From contig NZ_AP014815.1 in NCBI RefSeq assembly GCF_001548095.1, forward strand, positions 1,859,656-1,923,655: a DNA stretch of 64,000 bases, in the 5' to 3' direction. This stretch comes from Geminocystis sp. NIES-3708 (GTDB taxonomy: Bacteria > Cyanobacteriota > Cyanobacteriia > Cyanobacteriales > Cyanobacteriaceae). The first letter of the stretch is position 1, and the number at the start of each line of letters is the position of its first letter. Shown here one piece after another: positions 9,979 to 19,989 of the stretch. A program made the translations under genes and the position numbers. The notes under the pieces were generated by a model. That model was not told where the DNA came from. It saw only the letters and a program-made list of their open reading frames with translations, and ran no database searches.

Positions 9979-10605
9979 ATGAAACAAGGACTAGCTCTAC
10001 ATACTACTAGCGGAGAATTAGGAGTTGCTATTATTAATAATCAAGGAGAATATCGTTTTAATTCTTGGGATTTAGGGCGAGATTTAGCTAATAATTTACA
10101 TGAAAAACTTATCGAATTTTTACCGCCTTTACTGTGGCAAGATTTAGAGTTTATTGCCATAGCAAAAGGACCTGGTAGTTTTACCAGTACAAGGATAGGA
10201 GTCGTTACAGCAAAAACTTTAGCCCAACAGTTAAATATTCCCATTTTTGGTATTTCTACTTTAGAGTCTTTAGCTTGGTATTACGGCAAAAAAGAGATAA
10301 ATAATCCTATTTTAGCGGTAGAAATGAAGGCTAATAATGAGGAAGTTTTTGGGGCTATTTATCAATTTTCCGTATCGATGAATGAGTTATCAAATATTAT
10401 CCCAGATCAATTATTAAAACTTGAAGAATGGGAAAATTTAGTTATAGAATATAAGAGTAAGTTTGACAATAATTTTAAATTAATAAACACACCAGAAAAA
10501 TTAGCTTTTACCACTGAAACTTTACTAGAAATTGTTTTATTTCGCATTAAAAATGGTGAAGATTTAAACCTTAATAATTGGCAAATTTTAATTCCTTTTT
10601 ATTAA
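9979..10605 (+). CDS. tsaB: tRNA threonylcarbamoyladenosine modification protein TsaB
   Basis: TsaB is the non-catalytic ASKHA-fold partner of TsaD, needed for the t6A37 modification of ANN-decoding tRNAs. At 208 residues it is slightly short of the usual length. The N-terminal strand MKQGLALHTTSG and the highly conserved segment AIAKGPGSFTSTRIGVVTAKTLA (about residues 60-82, split here as AIAKGPGSFTSTR + IGVVTAKTLA) identify the family. TsaB has lost the metal-binding His residues of TsaD, as expected. It lies 8 bp after the TPR gene. Confidence 0.92.
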   Translation: MKQGLALHTTSGELGVAIINNQGEYRFNSWDLGRDLANNLHEKLIEFLPPLLWQDLEFIAIAKGPGSFTSTRIGVVTAKTLAQQLNIPIFGISTLESLAWYYGKKEINNPILAVEMKANNEEVFGAIYQFSVSMNELSNIIPDQLLKLEEWENLVIEYKSKFDNNFKLINTPEKLAFTTETLLEIVLFRIKNGEDLNLNNWQILIPFY

Positions 10606-10833
10606 TTATCCCGAAATATTAACCCTCACCCAAGCTTTTCCCTAAGACGATGAGAGCTTTTTTTATAATAATTGATTTATTAATCAAAAAAACAGACTAA
10701 AACACTCTAAAATTTGATGATGGCGATCGCTCAGCACCAGTTCATATACAGTTTTGCTGTGCTTTTCCTATCGCCATGAAATAAAAATAAAAATTTCCTA
10801 ATTGATGAGTATATTTTATTGCTAATGGAAAAT

Positions 10834-13455
10834 CTAAAAATTAGACTGATATTTTTCAATCATAGCGATAGAACGACTAACGCTTTCAGGAAAAATCACA
10901 ACTAAGCCGTCTTTATTAATCTTTTTCAATCCCTTATCAATGGCTTCAGTTTCGTTGAGGATGACATCATAACTAGCTTCAGGATTTTGAGATATAATAC
11001 CTTTAACAATTAAATCCGCTACAGTACCTCTATCTCTACCTCGATTATCATCATCTTCTTTGACAATAATGTGATCAAAAATTTCACAGGCTATTTTACC
11101 TAATAAGATCAAATCTTCGTCTCGTCTATCCCCAGGTCCTCCAATTACCCCTAAACGATCGCCTTTCCAGTTTTTGACAAATTCTCCAACAGCAAGATAA
11201 CCAGCAGGATTATGAGCGTAATCAATCAGTACAGAAAAATCTTGAAGATCAAAAAGATTCATTCTGCCGGGGGTTTGATTTGCACCGGGGTTAAATGTAC
11301 GTACTCCCTGACGAATCAACTCAATATCTGTACCATGAACAAAAGCGGCTAAACAGGCGGCTAAAGCATTGGCAATCATAAATGGAGCCATACCTTTCAT
11401 GGTGATGGGTATATTTTCTGCTTTTTCAATCCTTAAAGTCCATTCTCCTTCAAAAATAGAAAGATAGCCATTTTCATAAATAGCCGCCATACCATTACGG
11501 CGTAAATGATCAATCAAAATCGGATTATTGGCACTCATAGAAAAATAAGCAATTTTACCCTTGACATTTTGAGCCATTTGTGAAACTAAAGGATCATCGG
11601 CATTTAAAACGGCATAACCATCAGCATTAACAGATTCAGCAATGACTCCTTTTACTTTCGCCATTTGTTCGATAGTGTTAATATCTCCTAAACCTAGATG
11701 ATCTTCGGCTACATTTAGTACTACGCCGACATCACAACTATCAAAGGCTAAACCCGATCTTAATATTCCACCTCTGGCACACTCTAACACTGCTACTTCT
11801 ACGGTAGGATCTCTTAAAATAACCCCAGCACTTAAAGGACCTGTGTTATCTCCTTTTTCTACCATATAATCCCCTAAATAAATACCATCAGTACTGGTAT
11901 AGCCTACAACCTTTCCCGTTTGACGATAAATATGAGCTAATAATCGAGTGGTAGTGGTTTTACCATTCGTACCTGTTACTGCAAGAATAGGAATACGGCT
12001 GGATTTTTGATTAGGAAAGAGCATATCTAACACAGGAGCGGCTACGTTACGGGGCAAACCTCGACTAGGGGCAACGTGCATCCGAAATCCGGGGGCTGCG
12101 TTTACCTCCACGATAACTCCATCTACTTCTTTTAACGGCTTGGTAATATCAGCAGTAACCACATCAATTCCCGCTATATCTAAACCAATAATTTTGGCAA
12201 CTCTTTCAGCTATCCAAACATTTTCTGGATGTATTTCATCTGTACGATCAATAGCAATGCCACCAGTACTCAAGTTAGCTGTTGCTCTTAAATAAGCGAT
12301 TTCCCCTTCTTTTAAGACGGTATCCATCTCGAAACCTTGTTTTTTCAGCACCCCTAAAGAAGTACGATCAATGCTAATTCTGGTTAAGACATTATCATGT
12401 CCATCTCCTCGATCAGGATGTTCGTTAGTTTGTTCGATTAACTCCTCAACGGTAGAATATCCATTGCCAATGACATGAGCAGGTATTCTTTCGGATACGG
12501 CAATCAGTTTACCATTGATAACTAAAATGCGATGATCATTACCTTTATAATACCTTTCTACAATCACAGCTCTAGTTTTAGATGCCGCATTTGCCATTTC
12601 GTATGCATCTTCTGCCTCTTGATAACTATTAATGTCAATGGTAATGCCTCTACCATGATTTCCGTCTAAAGGTTTGAGGACAATGGGATAACCTCCTACA
12701 TCGGCAATGGCATCAGCTAGTTCATCTAAATAATAAATAACTGTTCCTTTTGGTACGGGAACACCTGCTTCTGCTAACGTAGTTTTAGTTCCTTCTTTAT
12801 CACAAGCTAATTCTACTCCTAAAATACTGGTTTTATTACTTAAAGTTGCTTGAATACGCTGTTGATTCGCTCCATAGCCTAGTTGTACCATCGCTCTAGC
12901 ACTAAGCAACATCCAAGGAATTTGTCGAGCTTCGGCTTCTTTGATAATCGTCTCTGTGGAAGGACCTAACGCCGAATTTGCCCGTAAATCTTTTAAATCT
13001 GCTAAATCTTGAGCTAATTCTTCCGCTGCATAGTTTCCTGTGGTGATTATCGAGTTACACAGTCTTACTGCCGCTCTACCAGCATATCTTCCCGCTTCTT
13101 CATAAACGTACTCAAAAACCACGTTATAGACTCCAGAGGTCGCAGTTTCTCGGGTACGACCAAAACCGACAGGCATTCCCGCTAATTCTTGTAACTCAAG
13201 GGCAATATGTTCGATAATATGCCCCATATATGTTCCTTCTTGTACTCGTTCCAAAAATCCACCACGATGATCTCTAGAACAAAAGTGTTCTATCAGGGAT
13301 GGTAATACTTTCACTAATCCTTCATAGAATCCAGGTATGAGGTTTGATGGTTTTTCGGCTATATCTTCTAAATCAAGACGCATTTGAATGAGTTTTTGTC
13401 TTCTTATACTCCAATAGTTTGGACCACGTAAGGTTTGTGTTTTAAGGATTTTCAT
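10834..13455 (-). CDS. cphA: Cyanophycin synthetase
   Basis: CphA makes the nitrogen reserve polymer cyanophycin (multi-L-arginyl-poly-L-aspartate) from Asp, Arg and ATP without ribosomes. The 873-residue length is normal. An N-terminal domain of about 160 residues is followed by an ATP-grasp domain (about 220-470, with GGYPIVLKPLDGNHGRGI) that adds Asp. A Mur-ligase-like domain with the P-loop VTGTNGKTTTTRLL near residue 490 adds Arg. It lies 167 bp downstream of cphB on the same strand, the common cyanobacterial arrangement of degradation and synthesis genes. Confidence 0.97.
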   Translation of the reverse strand: MKILKTQTLRGPNYWSIRRQKLIQMRLDLEDIAEKPSNLIPGFYEGLVKVLPSLIEHFCSRDHRGGFLERVQEGTYMGHIIEHIALELQELAGMPVGFGRTRETATSGVYNVVFEYVYEEAGRYAGRAAVRLCNSIITTGNYAAEELAQDLADLKDLRANSALGPSTETIIKEAEARQIPWMLLSARAMVQLGYGANQQRIQATLSNKTSILGVELACDKEGTKTTLAEAGVPVPKGTVIYYLDELADAIADVGGYPIVLKPLDGNHGRGITIDINSYQEAEDAYEMANAASKTRAVIVERYYKGNDHRILVINGKLIAVSERIPAHVIGNGYSTVEELIEQTNEHPDRGDGHDNVLTRISIDRTSLGVLKKQGFEMDTVLKEGEIAYLRATANLSTGGIAIDRTDEIHPENVWIAERVAKIIGLDIAGIDVVTADITKPLKEVDGVIVEVNAAPGFRMHVAPSRGLPRNVAAPVLDMLFPNQKSSRIPILAVTGTNGKTTTTRLLAHIYRQTGKVVGYTSTDGIYLGDYMVEKGDNTGPLSAGVILRDPTVEVAVLECARGGILRSGLAFDSCDVGVVLNVAEDHLGLGDINTIEQMAKVKGVIAESVNADGYAVLNADDPLVSQMAQNVKGKIAYFSMSANNPILIDHLRRNGMAAIYENGYLSIFEGEWTLRIEKAENIPITMKGMAPFMIANALAACLAAFVHGTDIELIRQGVRTFNPGANQTPGRMNLFDLQDFSVLIDYAHNPAGYLAVGEFVKNWKGDRLGVIGGPGDRRDEDLILLGKIACEIFDHIIVKEDDDNRGRDRGTVADLIVKGIISQNPEASYDVILNETEAIDKGLKKINKDGLVVIFPESVSRSIAMIEKYQSNF

Positions 13456-13622
13456 GGTTTTTCTCGCTTTTAGAAGGTACTGAGGTTGAGAGGCATTTTT
13501 TAGTGTCTCGTTTTTATTCTTGATTTAACTGTTCACTTTGAACATTTTTGGATCTTTTTGCTTTACTGATTAAAAGTCTGGACTCATCACAGGAATAATC
13601 CTCGTTTTGAGGCTTTTTTTAT
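13455..13622 (-). other. cphB-cphA spacer with short hairpin
   Basis: The spacer between the two cyanophycin genes contains CCTC-GTTTT-GAGG (about 13601-13613) followed on the plus strand by C and seven T. On the transcribed minus strand the hairpin is preceded by an A-run and followed by AT-rich sequence, so at best it is a weak terminator or processing site for cphB transcripts. Confidence 0.3.
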
Positions 13623-14441
13623 TTATTCAATAATTCCAGCAATGGGTTGATGAGTTTTACGATTATAACGATCCCCATGACCGAGAATATGCACTCTTAG
13701 ATTATGTAAAGAAAGAGGTTGTTCTGCGGCTATTTGCCCTTGATTAGTGTAACTCATGGCTTGACCATCAACAATGGTAACAGTTCCCTTGCCAATAACT
13801 TCAATATATTCGTCTTTTTGAAACACAGCGCAGGTATCTTCATCAATACCAATACCTAATCTTTCAGGATGATTTGATAAAGCACTTAATAATCTTGCCA
13901 TCCGATTACGATTATGAAAATGTTGATCAACAATTACTTCAGGAATAATACCTAATCCCATCGCCATATCTACTAAAGCACGATTAGGAGATTCTCCACT
14001 ACTACCTCCTGCAATCATATGATGTCCCATCACCGCCGCTCCTGCACTTGTACCACCAAGGCTAATTTCTCCTAATTTTACTCGTTGGCGGATTCTTTCC
14101 ATTAAAGGGGTATCAGCTAATAAACCGCATAGTCTAAGTTGATCTCCTCCTGTCATGAAAATACCTGTACATTTTTCCACGTATTCTTGATATTCTTTAT
14201 CTTCTCCTTGAATACGATCTCTCACATCTAGTACTTTCAAATCTTTTGCCCCCATATCTTGAAAAATACTTACATAGCGATCGCCTATAATGGTTGGTTC
14301 TCTCGAGGCAGAAGGAATGATTCCTATAATTGCATCTGTACTACCAGCACAATGCCAGAAACTATGTAAAATTTCTTTACCATGTACTTTATCTTCCGCA
14401 CCTCCGATGACGAGGACTGAACTTCTTTGATATTCCTTCAT
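13623..14441 (-). CDS. cphB: Cyanophycinase
   Basis: CphB is a serine-type exopeptidase of the peptidase S51 family that releases beta-Asp-Arg dipeptides from cyanophycin. It is 272 residues, the usual length. The nucleophile elbow GGTSAGAAVM holds the catalytic Ser. IGGAEDKV near residue 13 and the MTGGDQLRL loop are family landmarks. It is upstream of cphA on the same strand. The spacer holds only a weak hairpin, so transcription could be shared or separate. Confidence 0.96.
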   Translation of the reverse strand: MKEYQRSSVLVIGGAEDKVHGKEILHSFWHCAGSTDAIIGIIPSASREPTIIGDRYVSIFQDMGAKDLKVLDVRDRIQGEDKEYQEYVEKCTGIFMTGGDQLRLCGLLADTPLMERIRQRVKLGEISLGGTSAGAAVMGHHMIAGGSSGESPNRALVDMAMGLGIIPEVIVDQHFHNRNRMARLLSALSNHPERLGIGIDEDTCAVFQKDEYIEVIGKGTVTIVDGQAMSYTNQGQIAAEQPLSLHNLRVHILGHGDRYNRKTHQPIAGIIE

Positions 14442-14499
14442 CTTATTTTTTTTATAATTCTCTGCTTAGACTAAATTTTAATATATTCAAGTTTACAGC

Positions 14500-14575
14500 A
14501 ATTAACAATAAACAACGAACTGTGAACAGTTAATAGTGAATAATGAATAGTGAACAATTGAGATAGAGATTGTTA
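14500..14575. repeat. Short degenerate repeats upstream of trmD
   Basis: The sequence alternates near-copies of a GTGAACA/AATAGTGAA-type heptamer (GAACTGTGAACAGTTAATAGTGAATAATG and similar). Such short tandemly varying repeats are common in cyanobacterial spacers. It has no known function and contains no ORF. Confidence 0.5.
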
Positions 14576-14656
14576 ATAAAGCATCGTTCTATTATAATTA
14601 ACCAATATATAAAGCTACCTTAAGCGCCTTGTTAACCATTACAGTCAATAATCACC

Positions 14657-15367
14657 GTGCAGATTGATGTTATTACACTCTTTCCTGATTTTTTCAACTC
14701 TCCCCTTCAATGCAGTTTATTAGGAAAAGCATTAGCTAAAGGTATTGCCACCGTTAACTTAATCAACCCCAGAGATTTTACTACGGATAAACATCATCAA
14801 GTAGATGATATACCCTATGGTGGAGGTGTGGGTATGGTATTAAAACCTGAACCTATTTTCGCAGCAGTAGAATCTTTACCGATTTTACCACCAAGAGAAG
14901 TTATTTTACTTACTCCTCAAGGAGAAACATTAAATCAGAATTTATTAAAAAATTTTGCTTCCAATTATCAACAATTAGTCTTAATTTGTGGACATTACGA
15001 AGGGATTGATGAAAGAGTACAAAATTTAGTCACCAGAGAAGTATCTTTAGGAGATTTTGTTTTAACCTGCGGTGAAATTCCCGCTTTAACTCTAATTAAT
15101 GGTGTGGTGAGATTATTACCCGGTACGATTGGAAAACCTGAGTCTCTTTGTGCTGACAGTTTTGAAGATGGCTTATTAGATTATCCTCACTATACACGTC
15201 CTCCTATTTTTCGAGAATGGGAAGTACCACCTGTATTACGCTCAGGAAATCATCAAGAAATTGCTCAATGGCGTTATCAGCAACAATTAGAGGCAACAAA
15301 GAAAAAGCGTCCAGATTTGATGATTAAATATAATAATCCTGATGTTGAACATGAAGTTAAAAGATAA
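14657..15367 (+). CDS. trmD: tRNA (guanine-N1)-methyltransferase TrmD
   Basis: TrmD methylates G37 of tRNAs reading CNN and prevents +1 frameshifting. It is a 236-residue SPOUT-class enzyme with the trefoil-knot SAM site. PYGGGVGMVLKPEPI (about 54-68), GHYEGIDERV (about 114-123) and GDFVLTCGE are clear signatures. The start is GTG at 14657 and encodes the conserved MQIDVITLFP N-terminus. In many bacteria trmD sits with rpsP/rplS, but here it stands alone between cphB and a convergent transporter gene. Confidence 0.96.
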   Translation: MQIDVITLFPDFFNSPLQCSLLGKALAKGIATVNLINPRDFTTDKHHQVDDIPYGGGVGMVLKPEPIFAAVESLPILPPREVILLTPQGETLNQNLLKNFASNYQQLVLICGHYEGIDERVQNLVTREVSLGDFVLTCGEIPALTLINGVVRLLPGTIGKPESLCADSFEDGLLDYPHYTRPPIFREWEVPPVLRSGNHQEIAQWRYQQQLEATKKKRPDLMIKYNNPDVEHEVKR

Positions 15368-15432
15368 TTGGATTTTGGGGAAAAAATTTTGATTAGAGTA
15401 ACTATCAGTTTCAAAATAGATTGCACTTTAAT

Positions 15433-17145
15433 TTATTTTGTCTGAAATGCTTTAACCGCAGAAGTGATAGTTGGGAAAAAATTATCTTCACCAATCATTT
15501 TTGTTATGTCAGTTTTTCGCAACATTGTATATAAGGATGTATGACATCTAGCAACGACAAAAGTGATATTTTTTTTGTTTAATTCTTCCCATACTTCTTC
15601 TAATTTACTAACGGCGGTAGTGTCAATCATGGAAATAGACTCAGCATCTAGCAAAAACCAGTTAATTTCCTGAGAATTATCATTAACGATACTTAATATT
15701 CTTGCTTTAAAAAAGTTAGCATTAAAAAATAATAAACTCGCTTCAAAACGATATATAACTAATCCTGCAATGGTTTGGGCTTGATTACTGGTTTGAATAT
15801 TGTGGAAGCCTTCTTTATCTTCTATTTGCCCTAAGATAGCATCGTTAGGATAGGAGGCTCTTTTTAATAATTGAACTATAGCAAGAATTATGGCGACTAA
15901 AACACCTTGTAAAACGCCAATACTCATTACTCCTAGGGAAGTTAAAATAGATAAACGCCATTCAGGTTTGCTAATACCATAGAGTTTTTTCAATGATTTA
16001 ATATCTAATAATCCTAAAACGGCATTAATTAATAAAGCGGCTAAAACACTGATAGGAAGATAAGCTAAAGGTTCAGTTAAAAATAATAGTACTAGAATTG
16101 TTAAAATAGCAGTGATAATGCTCACCAACTGGGTTTTACCTTCAGCTGCGTCATTGGCTGCAGTGCGAGAAGCAGTACCACTGATAGCGAATCCTTGAGA
16201 GACACCGGCAGAAATATTCGCTACCCCTAGGGCGATTAACTCTTGATTGGAGTCGATTTGATAACGATTTTTCATGGCAAAGGCTTCGGCTGCTACCATC
16301 GTACTATTAAAGCCAATAAAGGCAATACCCACTCCTCCTAAAATTAGAGGAATAATATCTGTTTGTTGTATTTGAGGAGTCTTGAAAGAAGGAATACCAG
16401 CAGGAACAATTCCTACTACATCAACTCCTTTATCTTCTAAACCGAAAAAGCTACTGATGGCGATCGCTAAAACCACAGCAATTAAAGTAGATGGTAGTTT
16501 AGTGCCAAAAGGTTTGAGTAATTGTAGTAAAATGAGAATGCCAACACCGATGAGGAAAGTTAAACTGTGAGTTTGACCCAATTTCGAGAAAAATTCCCAA
16601 AGTAGTCGAAAAAATCCTTTTGATTCTAGAGAAAAACCAAATAGTTTTCCTAATTGTCCAACTATAATACCAAGGGCAATACCATTCAAATAACCCATTA
16701 AAATCGGGCGGGATAGAAAGTTAGTTAAAAATCCTAACTTTGCAATACCGCCTATAATACAAGCGATTCCAGCAAATATCGCTAAAACCATTGATAAATA
16801 AATATATCTTTCACCATTTGCCCCAGCCATGGGTGCTAAAACGGTTGCGACTAAAGAGCAGGTAGCCGCATCAGCACCGACAATTAACTGTCGAGATGAA
16901 CCAAATAAAGCGTAAGCTATTAAAGGTAAAATACTGGCGTATAAACCGTTTACGGGAGGTAATCCCGCTAAATCTGCATAGGCGATCGCAATAGGAATAA
17001 TTACGGCGACAACAGCTAAACTAGCTTTAATATCCTGTAGTAGCCAACGATAGTTGTAGGATTGAAATGTTGCGATTCCGGGTATCCATTCAATAAGACT
17101 TTTTCTATGTTTAGATGTATCATAATCGTTTATTTTCATTTTCAA
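15433..17145 (-). CDS. SulP-family anion transporter with STAS domain
   Basis: A 570-residue inner-membrane transporter of the SLC26/SulP family. About ten to twelve hydrophobic helices cover residues 40-430. The SulP signature region (VAVIIPIAIAYADLAGLPPVNGLYAS) lies near 48-75. A cytoplasmic STAS domain covers about 455-565, with a DTTAVSKL segment at the expected phosphorylation/nucleotide region. Family members carry sulfate, bicarbonate or other anions. The N-terminal sequence does not look like BicA, so sulfate is more likely, but the substrate is not proven. It is convergent with trmD. Confidence 0.85.
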   Translation of the reverse strand: MKMKINDYDTSKHRKSLIEWIPGIATFQSYNYRWLLQDIKASLAVVAVIIPIAIAYADLAGLPPVNGLYASILPLIAYALFGSSRQLIVGADAATCSLVATVLAPMAGANGERYIYLSMVLAIFAGIACIIGGIAKLGFLTNFLSRPILMGYLNGIALGIIVGQLGKLFGFSLESKGFFRLLWEFFSKLGQTHSLTFLIGVGILILLQLLKPFGTKLPSTLIAVVLAIAISSFFGLEDKGVDVVGIVPAGIPSFKTPQIQQTDIIPLILGGVGIAFIGFNSTMVAAEAFAMKNRYQIDSNQELIALGVANISAGVSQGFAISGTASRTAANDAAEGKTQLVSIITAILTILVLLFLTEPLAYLPISVLAALLINAVLGLLDIKSLKKLYGISKPEWRLSILTSLGVMSIGVLQGVLVAIILAIVQLLKRASYPNDAILGQIEDKEGFHNIQTSNQAQTIAGLVIYRFEASLLFFNANFFKARILSIVNDNSQEINWFLLDAESISMIDTTAVSKLEEVWEELNKKNITFVVARCHTSLYTMLRKTDITKMIGEDNFFPTITSAVKAFQTK

Positions 17146-17316
17146 AAATCATATTAAAGGGCATATTCTACAATTTTTATAGCTTAATTATATATCTCAA
17201 ATTCAGTGATTTTAGTTTGCCACTCCAAATGCTTCACATCCTAAAAAGAAATCTCTTGATTAGAATTTTTAATCATTTAAAATTGCTTAGCTCACGATTT
17301 TTTTCAGCAATTCTAA

Positions 17317-18678
17317 CTAAAAAGAGACAATTCTATCACGCCCTTGATTTTTGGCTTCATATAATGCTTTATCAGCGTTGCCGATTAAATCTTCTAAACT
17401 TGTATGATGATCTGGAGTTAAACAAGAAATACCTATACTGAGAGTAACAGAAGAATTGACCTTAGATTTTTCGTGGGGCATTTCAAAAGAGGCAATCGTA
17501 CTTTGAATCAAATCGGCGATGATTAATCCACCTTCAATTTTCGTGTTAGACAAAATAATCGCAAACTCTTCTCCACCATAACGGGCAACTAAATCTGTAG
17601 GACGTTTAATAATCATGGCAATACCTTGAGCCACCCGATAAATACATTCATCCCCTTGTTGATGTCCATAGTGATCATTGTAAAGTTTAAAATAATCAAT
17701 ATCAATCATAATCAAAGTCAGAGGTTGTTGTTTTTGAAGATGTTTTTCCCATTGTTTCTTTAAATAATCATTAAAACATCGACGATTAGCGACTTGAGTT
17801 AAACCATCCAAGTTAGCAATTAATTGTAATTGACGATTACCTTCTTGAAGTCGAATTTCAAATTTTTTACTAACAGTAATATCTCTTACTGTGATGGCAA
17901 AACCATCTTCTAATTTCACAGCGACTAATTGATACCAGCAATTTTCTTCTTGAGGATAATAAAAATCTTTCTCTAAAGATTCTCCCGTTTCCACCACTGT
18001 CACAAAATCTTCAAAAAATTCCTGATTAATTTGGGCGATTAAATTTTTGAACCCAACTTTACCAATAATATCATTTTGACTACGATTAAAAAGTTTCGCA
18101 AAAATGGGATTCACCACCAAACAACGAAAATCTTTGATTTTTCTTGTCTTTGAATGTCTGATGGATTGAAATGCTGCGATCGCATCTTTAGAACTATTAA
18201 GTACACTTAAAATTAAAGCCCTTGAATTTTGTAATATATCTTCTATTTTTTTTCGCTTTTTAATTTCTTTTTCTAAAAAATATTTTTGTCTTTGAATAGT
18301 CAATACCATTTCTAATTTTGTTACCACTTCATTTAGGTAAAATGGTCTAATAATATAATCCGTTACTCCATATTGAAAGGCTTTTATTTTATCAAAACCA
18401 TTATCTAAAGCAACAATAAAAATTATAGGTATATTAATTAATTTTTGATGACGTTGAATAAATTGACAAATTTGATAGCAATTGACTTCAGAAGTATTAA
18501 TATTTAGAACAATGACATCAGGATGTTTCGCTTTTAATATTTTTCGTGCCATTTTTACATTGGTGACACTACGAACGTGATAACCTAATAGCAGTAACCC
18601 ACTTAATAACTGTAAATTATCTGATAAATCTTCAATTAATAGGATATTACCTTTATTTTCGGAGGAATGATTCATCAT
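17317..18678 (-). CDS. Diguanylate cyclase with degenerate receiver domain
   Basis: A 453-residue protein with three parts: an N-terminal receiver fold (about 11-127), a PAS-like domain (about 150-270) and a C-terminal GGDEF domain (about 285-450). The cyclase site GGEEF (368-372) is intact, and the RxxD product-inhibition site RPTD (359-362) precedes it at the canonical spacing. c-di-GMP synthesis is therefore likely. The receiver keeps the acidic pair E16/D17, but the phospho-acceptor Asp is Asn59, the switch Thr is Val89 and the conserved Lys is Arg111. It should not be phosphorylated and probably acts as a docking or constitutive signalling module. Confidence 0.88.
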   Translation of the reverse strand: MMNHSSENKGNILLIEDLSDNLQLLSGLLLLGYHVRSVTNVKMARKILKAKHPDVIVLNINTSEVNCYQICQFIQRHQKLINIPIIFIVALDNGFDKIKAFQYGVTDYIIRPFYLNEVVTKLEMVLTIQRQKYFLEKEIKKRKKIEDILQNSRALILSVLNSSKDAIAAFQSIRHSKTRKIKDFRCLVVNPIFAKLFNRSQNDIIGKVGFKNLIAQINQEFFEDFVTVVETGESLEKDFYYPQEENCWYQLVAVKLEDGFAITVRDITVSKKFEIRLQEGNRQLQLIANLDGLTQVANRRCFNDYLKKQWEKHLQKQQPLTLIMIDIDYFKLYNDHYGHQQGDECIYRVAQGIAMIIKRPTDLVARYGGEEFAIILSNTKIEGGLIIADLIQSTIASFEMPHEKSKVNSSVTLSIGISCLTPDHHTSLEDLIGNADKALYEAKNQGRDRIVSF

Positions 18679-19042
18679 ATAGTCAAAAGTTAGTGCAAAG
18701 ATTAATTAGTGAATCGTGAATTAATGGTTAATAAGCGAGGACGCATCTGAGTAAAATAGAATGGTAAAAGTCAGGAATAAGGAATGAACAATAGATAAAA
18801 GTTTTATCAATTTTTACTGACATTTTAATATAAAAGTTAAATGTATATTAGCTTAAATGAATAAGTAGTAATCTTATCATAATAAAAAGAAAAAATGTTA
18901 AGTTATAAAAACAAATTTTTATATTTATTATTCATCTGTTTATGTTTATTTTCTTCAAAAGTTAATACAGAAGATAAAATAGGTTTACCAAAGCTTTCAT
19001 AATGTTCTAATCAAATCTTGTTCTGCTATATCATTATCAAAA
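18679..19042. other. Intergenic region with repeat fragment and tiny ORF
   Basis: 364 bp between two divergent genes. Near 18736-18755 is a GGACGCATCTGAG block that resembles part of the dispersed repeat near 27.9 kb and 63.5 kb. A 35-codon ORF at 18895-19002 is listed separately. The rest is AT-rich with no other recognisable element. Confidence 0.4.
18895..19002 (+). CDS. Possible 35-residue signal-peptide-like ORF or gene remnant
   Basis: This ATG-initiated ORF encodes a short basic start (MLSYKNK), then a hydrophobic core FLYLLFICLCLFSS and a polar tail of about 16 residues. It looks like a bare signal peptide or the surviving 5' end of a secreted-protein gene. I see no strong ribosome-binding site. 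In DNA this AT-rich such an ORF may also arise by chance, so it is offered with low confidence. Confidence 0.22.
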   Translation: MLSYKNKFLYLLFICLCLFSSKVNTEDKIGLPKLS

Positions 19043-19885
19043 ATGTCCAATTCATTATTATTTGATTTACCACAAGAATTACAACCATTTCATCAAGTTA
19101 TTGAAAATACATTATTGGATTATTTACAAATAAAAATTACTCCCATAACTGTAAACAATAAAATAAATACATCAACCTTGTTATGGAAAAATAAATTTGG
19201 AGGATTACCCTATTTACCAAAAAATCAACAATATCCCATTAATGATAAAGGAGAATATTTACGTTTAGTTGCTCAACTAAATTTTAGTGAGATTCCAAAC
19301 CTCAATAATTTTCCTAAATCAGGTATTTTACAGTTTTTTATTGATAGAAACGATGATATTTATGGATTAGATTTTGATAACCAAATTTCTCAAAAAGGTT
19401 TTAGAATTTTATACTATCCAGAAATTGATAAAAATAGCAATAATTTAATAACTGATTTCAGTTTTTTAGGTAATTTAGCTGAAGATCATTATTTTCCAAT
19501 TCGAGGTGAGTTTGCTTTAGAATTCACTCTCGATCAAGCTCCTATATGTCCTGATGACCAATATTTTAATTATTATTTACCTGAATTAAATCGAGAAAAT
19601 AATGGTTTATTATTTGATATTTATGCAGAATATTATGAGAATAAATTTAGTGGGATAAAACATCAATTAGGAGGTTATCCTTATTTTACTCAAAGTGATC
19701 CTCGTTTTGGTATTTCAAAAGAGAATGAACCTTATCAATTATTATTACAGATCGATTCGGAATATTTTGATGACGGTTTCGATATTTGTTGGGGTGATGT
19801 GGGAATTGCCAACTTTTTTATTCAACCTTCAGCTTTGAAAAAATTAGATTTTTCTCAAGTTTTATATAATTGGGATTGTACTTAA
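19043..19885 (+). CDS. DUF1963 (YwqG-like) protein
   Basis: A 280-residue soluble protein. The segment KFGGLPYLPKNQQYPIN (about 55-71), followed by LVAQLNFSEIP, is characteristic of the DUF1963/YwqG family, in which Gly/Pro-rich loops alternate with beta strands. Later motifs include HQLGGYPYFTQSDPR and the C-terminal WGDVGIANFFI. The family has no established biochemical role; structures show a beta-rich fold. It is monocistronic, 104 bp ahead of fumC. Confidence 0.8.
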   Translation: MSNSLLFDLPQELQPFHQVIENTLLDYLQIKITPITVNNKINTSTLLWKNKFGGLPYLPKNQQYPINDKGEYLRLVAQLNFSEIPNLNNFPKSGILQFFIDRNDDIYGLDFDNQISQKGFRILYYPEIDKNSNNLITDFSFLGNLAEDHYFPIRGEFALEFTLDQAPICPDDQYFNYYLPELNRENNGLLFDIYAEYYENKFSGIKHQLGGYPYFTQSDPRFGISKENEPYQLLLQIDSEYFDDGFDICWGDVGIANFFIQPSALKKLDFSQVLYNWDCT

Positions 19886-19989
19886 GTTTTAATTAGATAA
19901 AATACCAAAAATCAATTATTAAACATTTTTATTCTATTATTACCTAAGATAATATTTAATTAATCTGGATTGCTTTTATAAAAAATTTT

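Noticed and set aside
10630-10670. Possible terminator after tsaB (AAGCT...AGCTTTTTTT)
   Set aside because: The stem is only five pairs with a loop of over 15 bases; the T-run alone is not enough support.
15433-17145. Could be the bicarbonate transporter BicA
   Set aside because: It is SulP family with STAS, but the N-terminal sequence and first helices do not look like BicA, so only the family call is kept.
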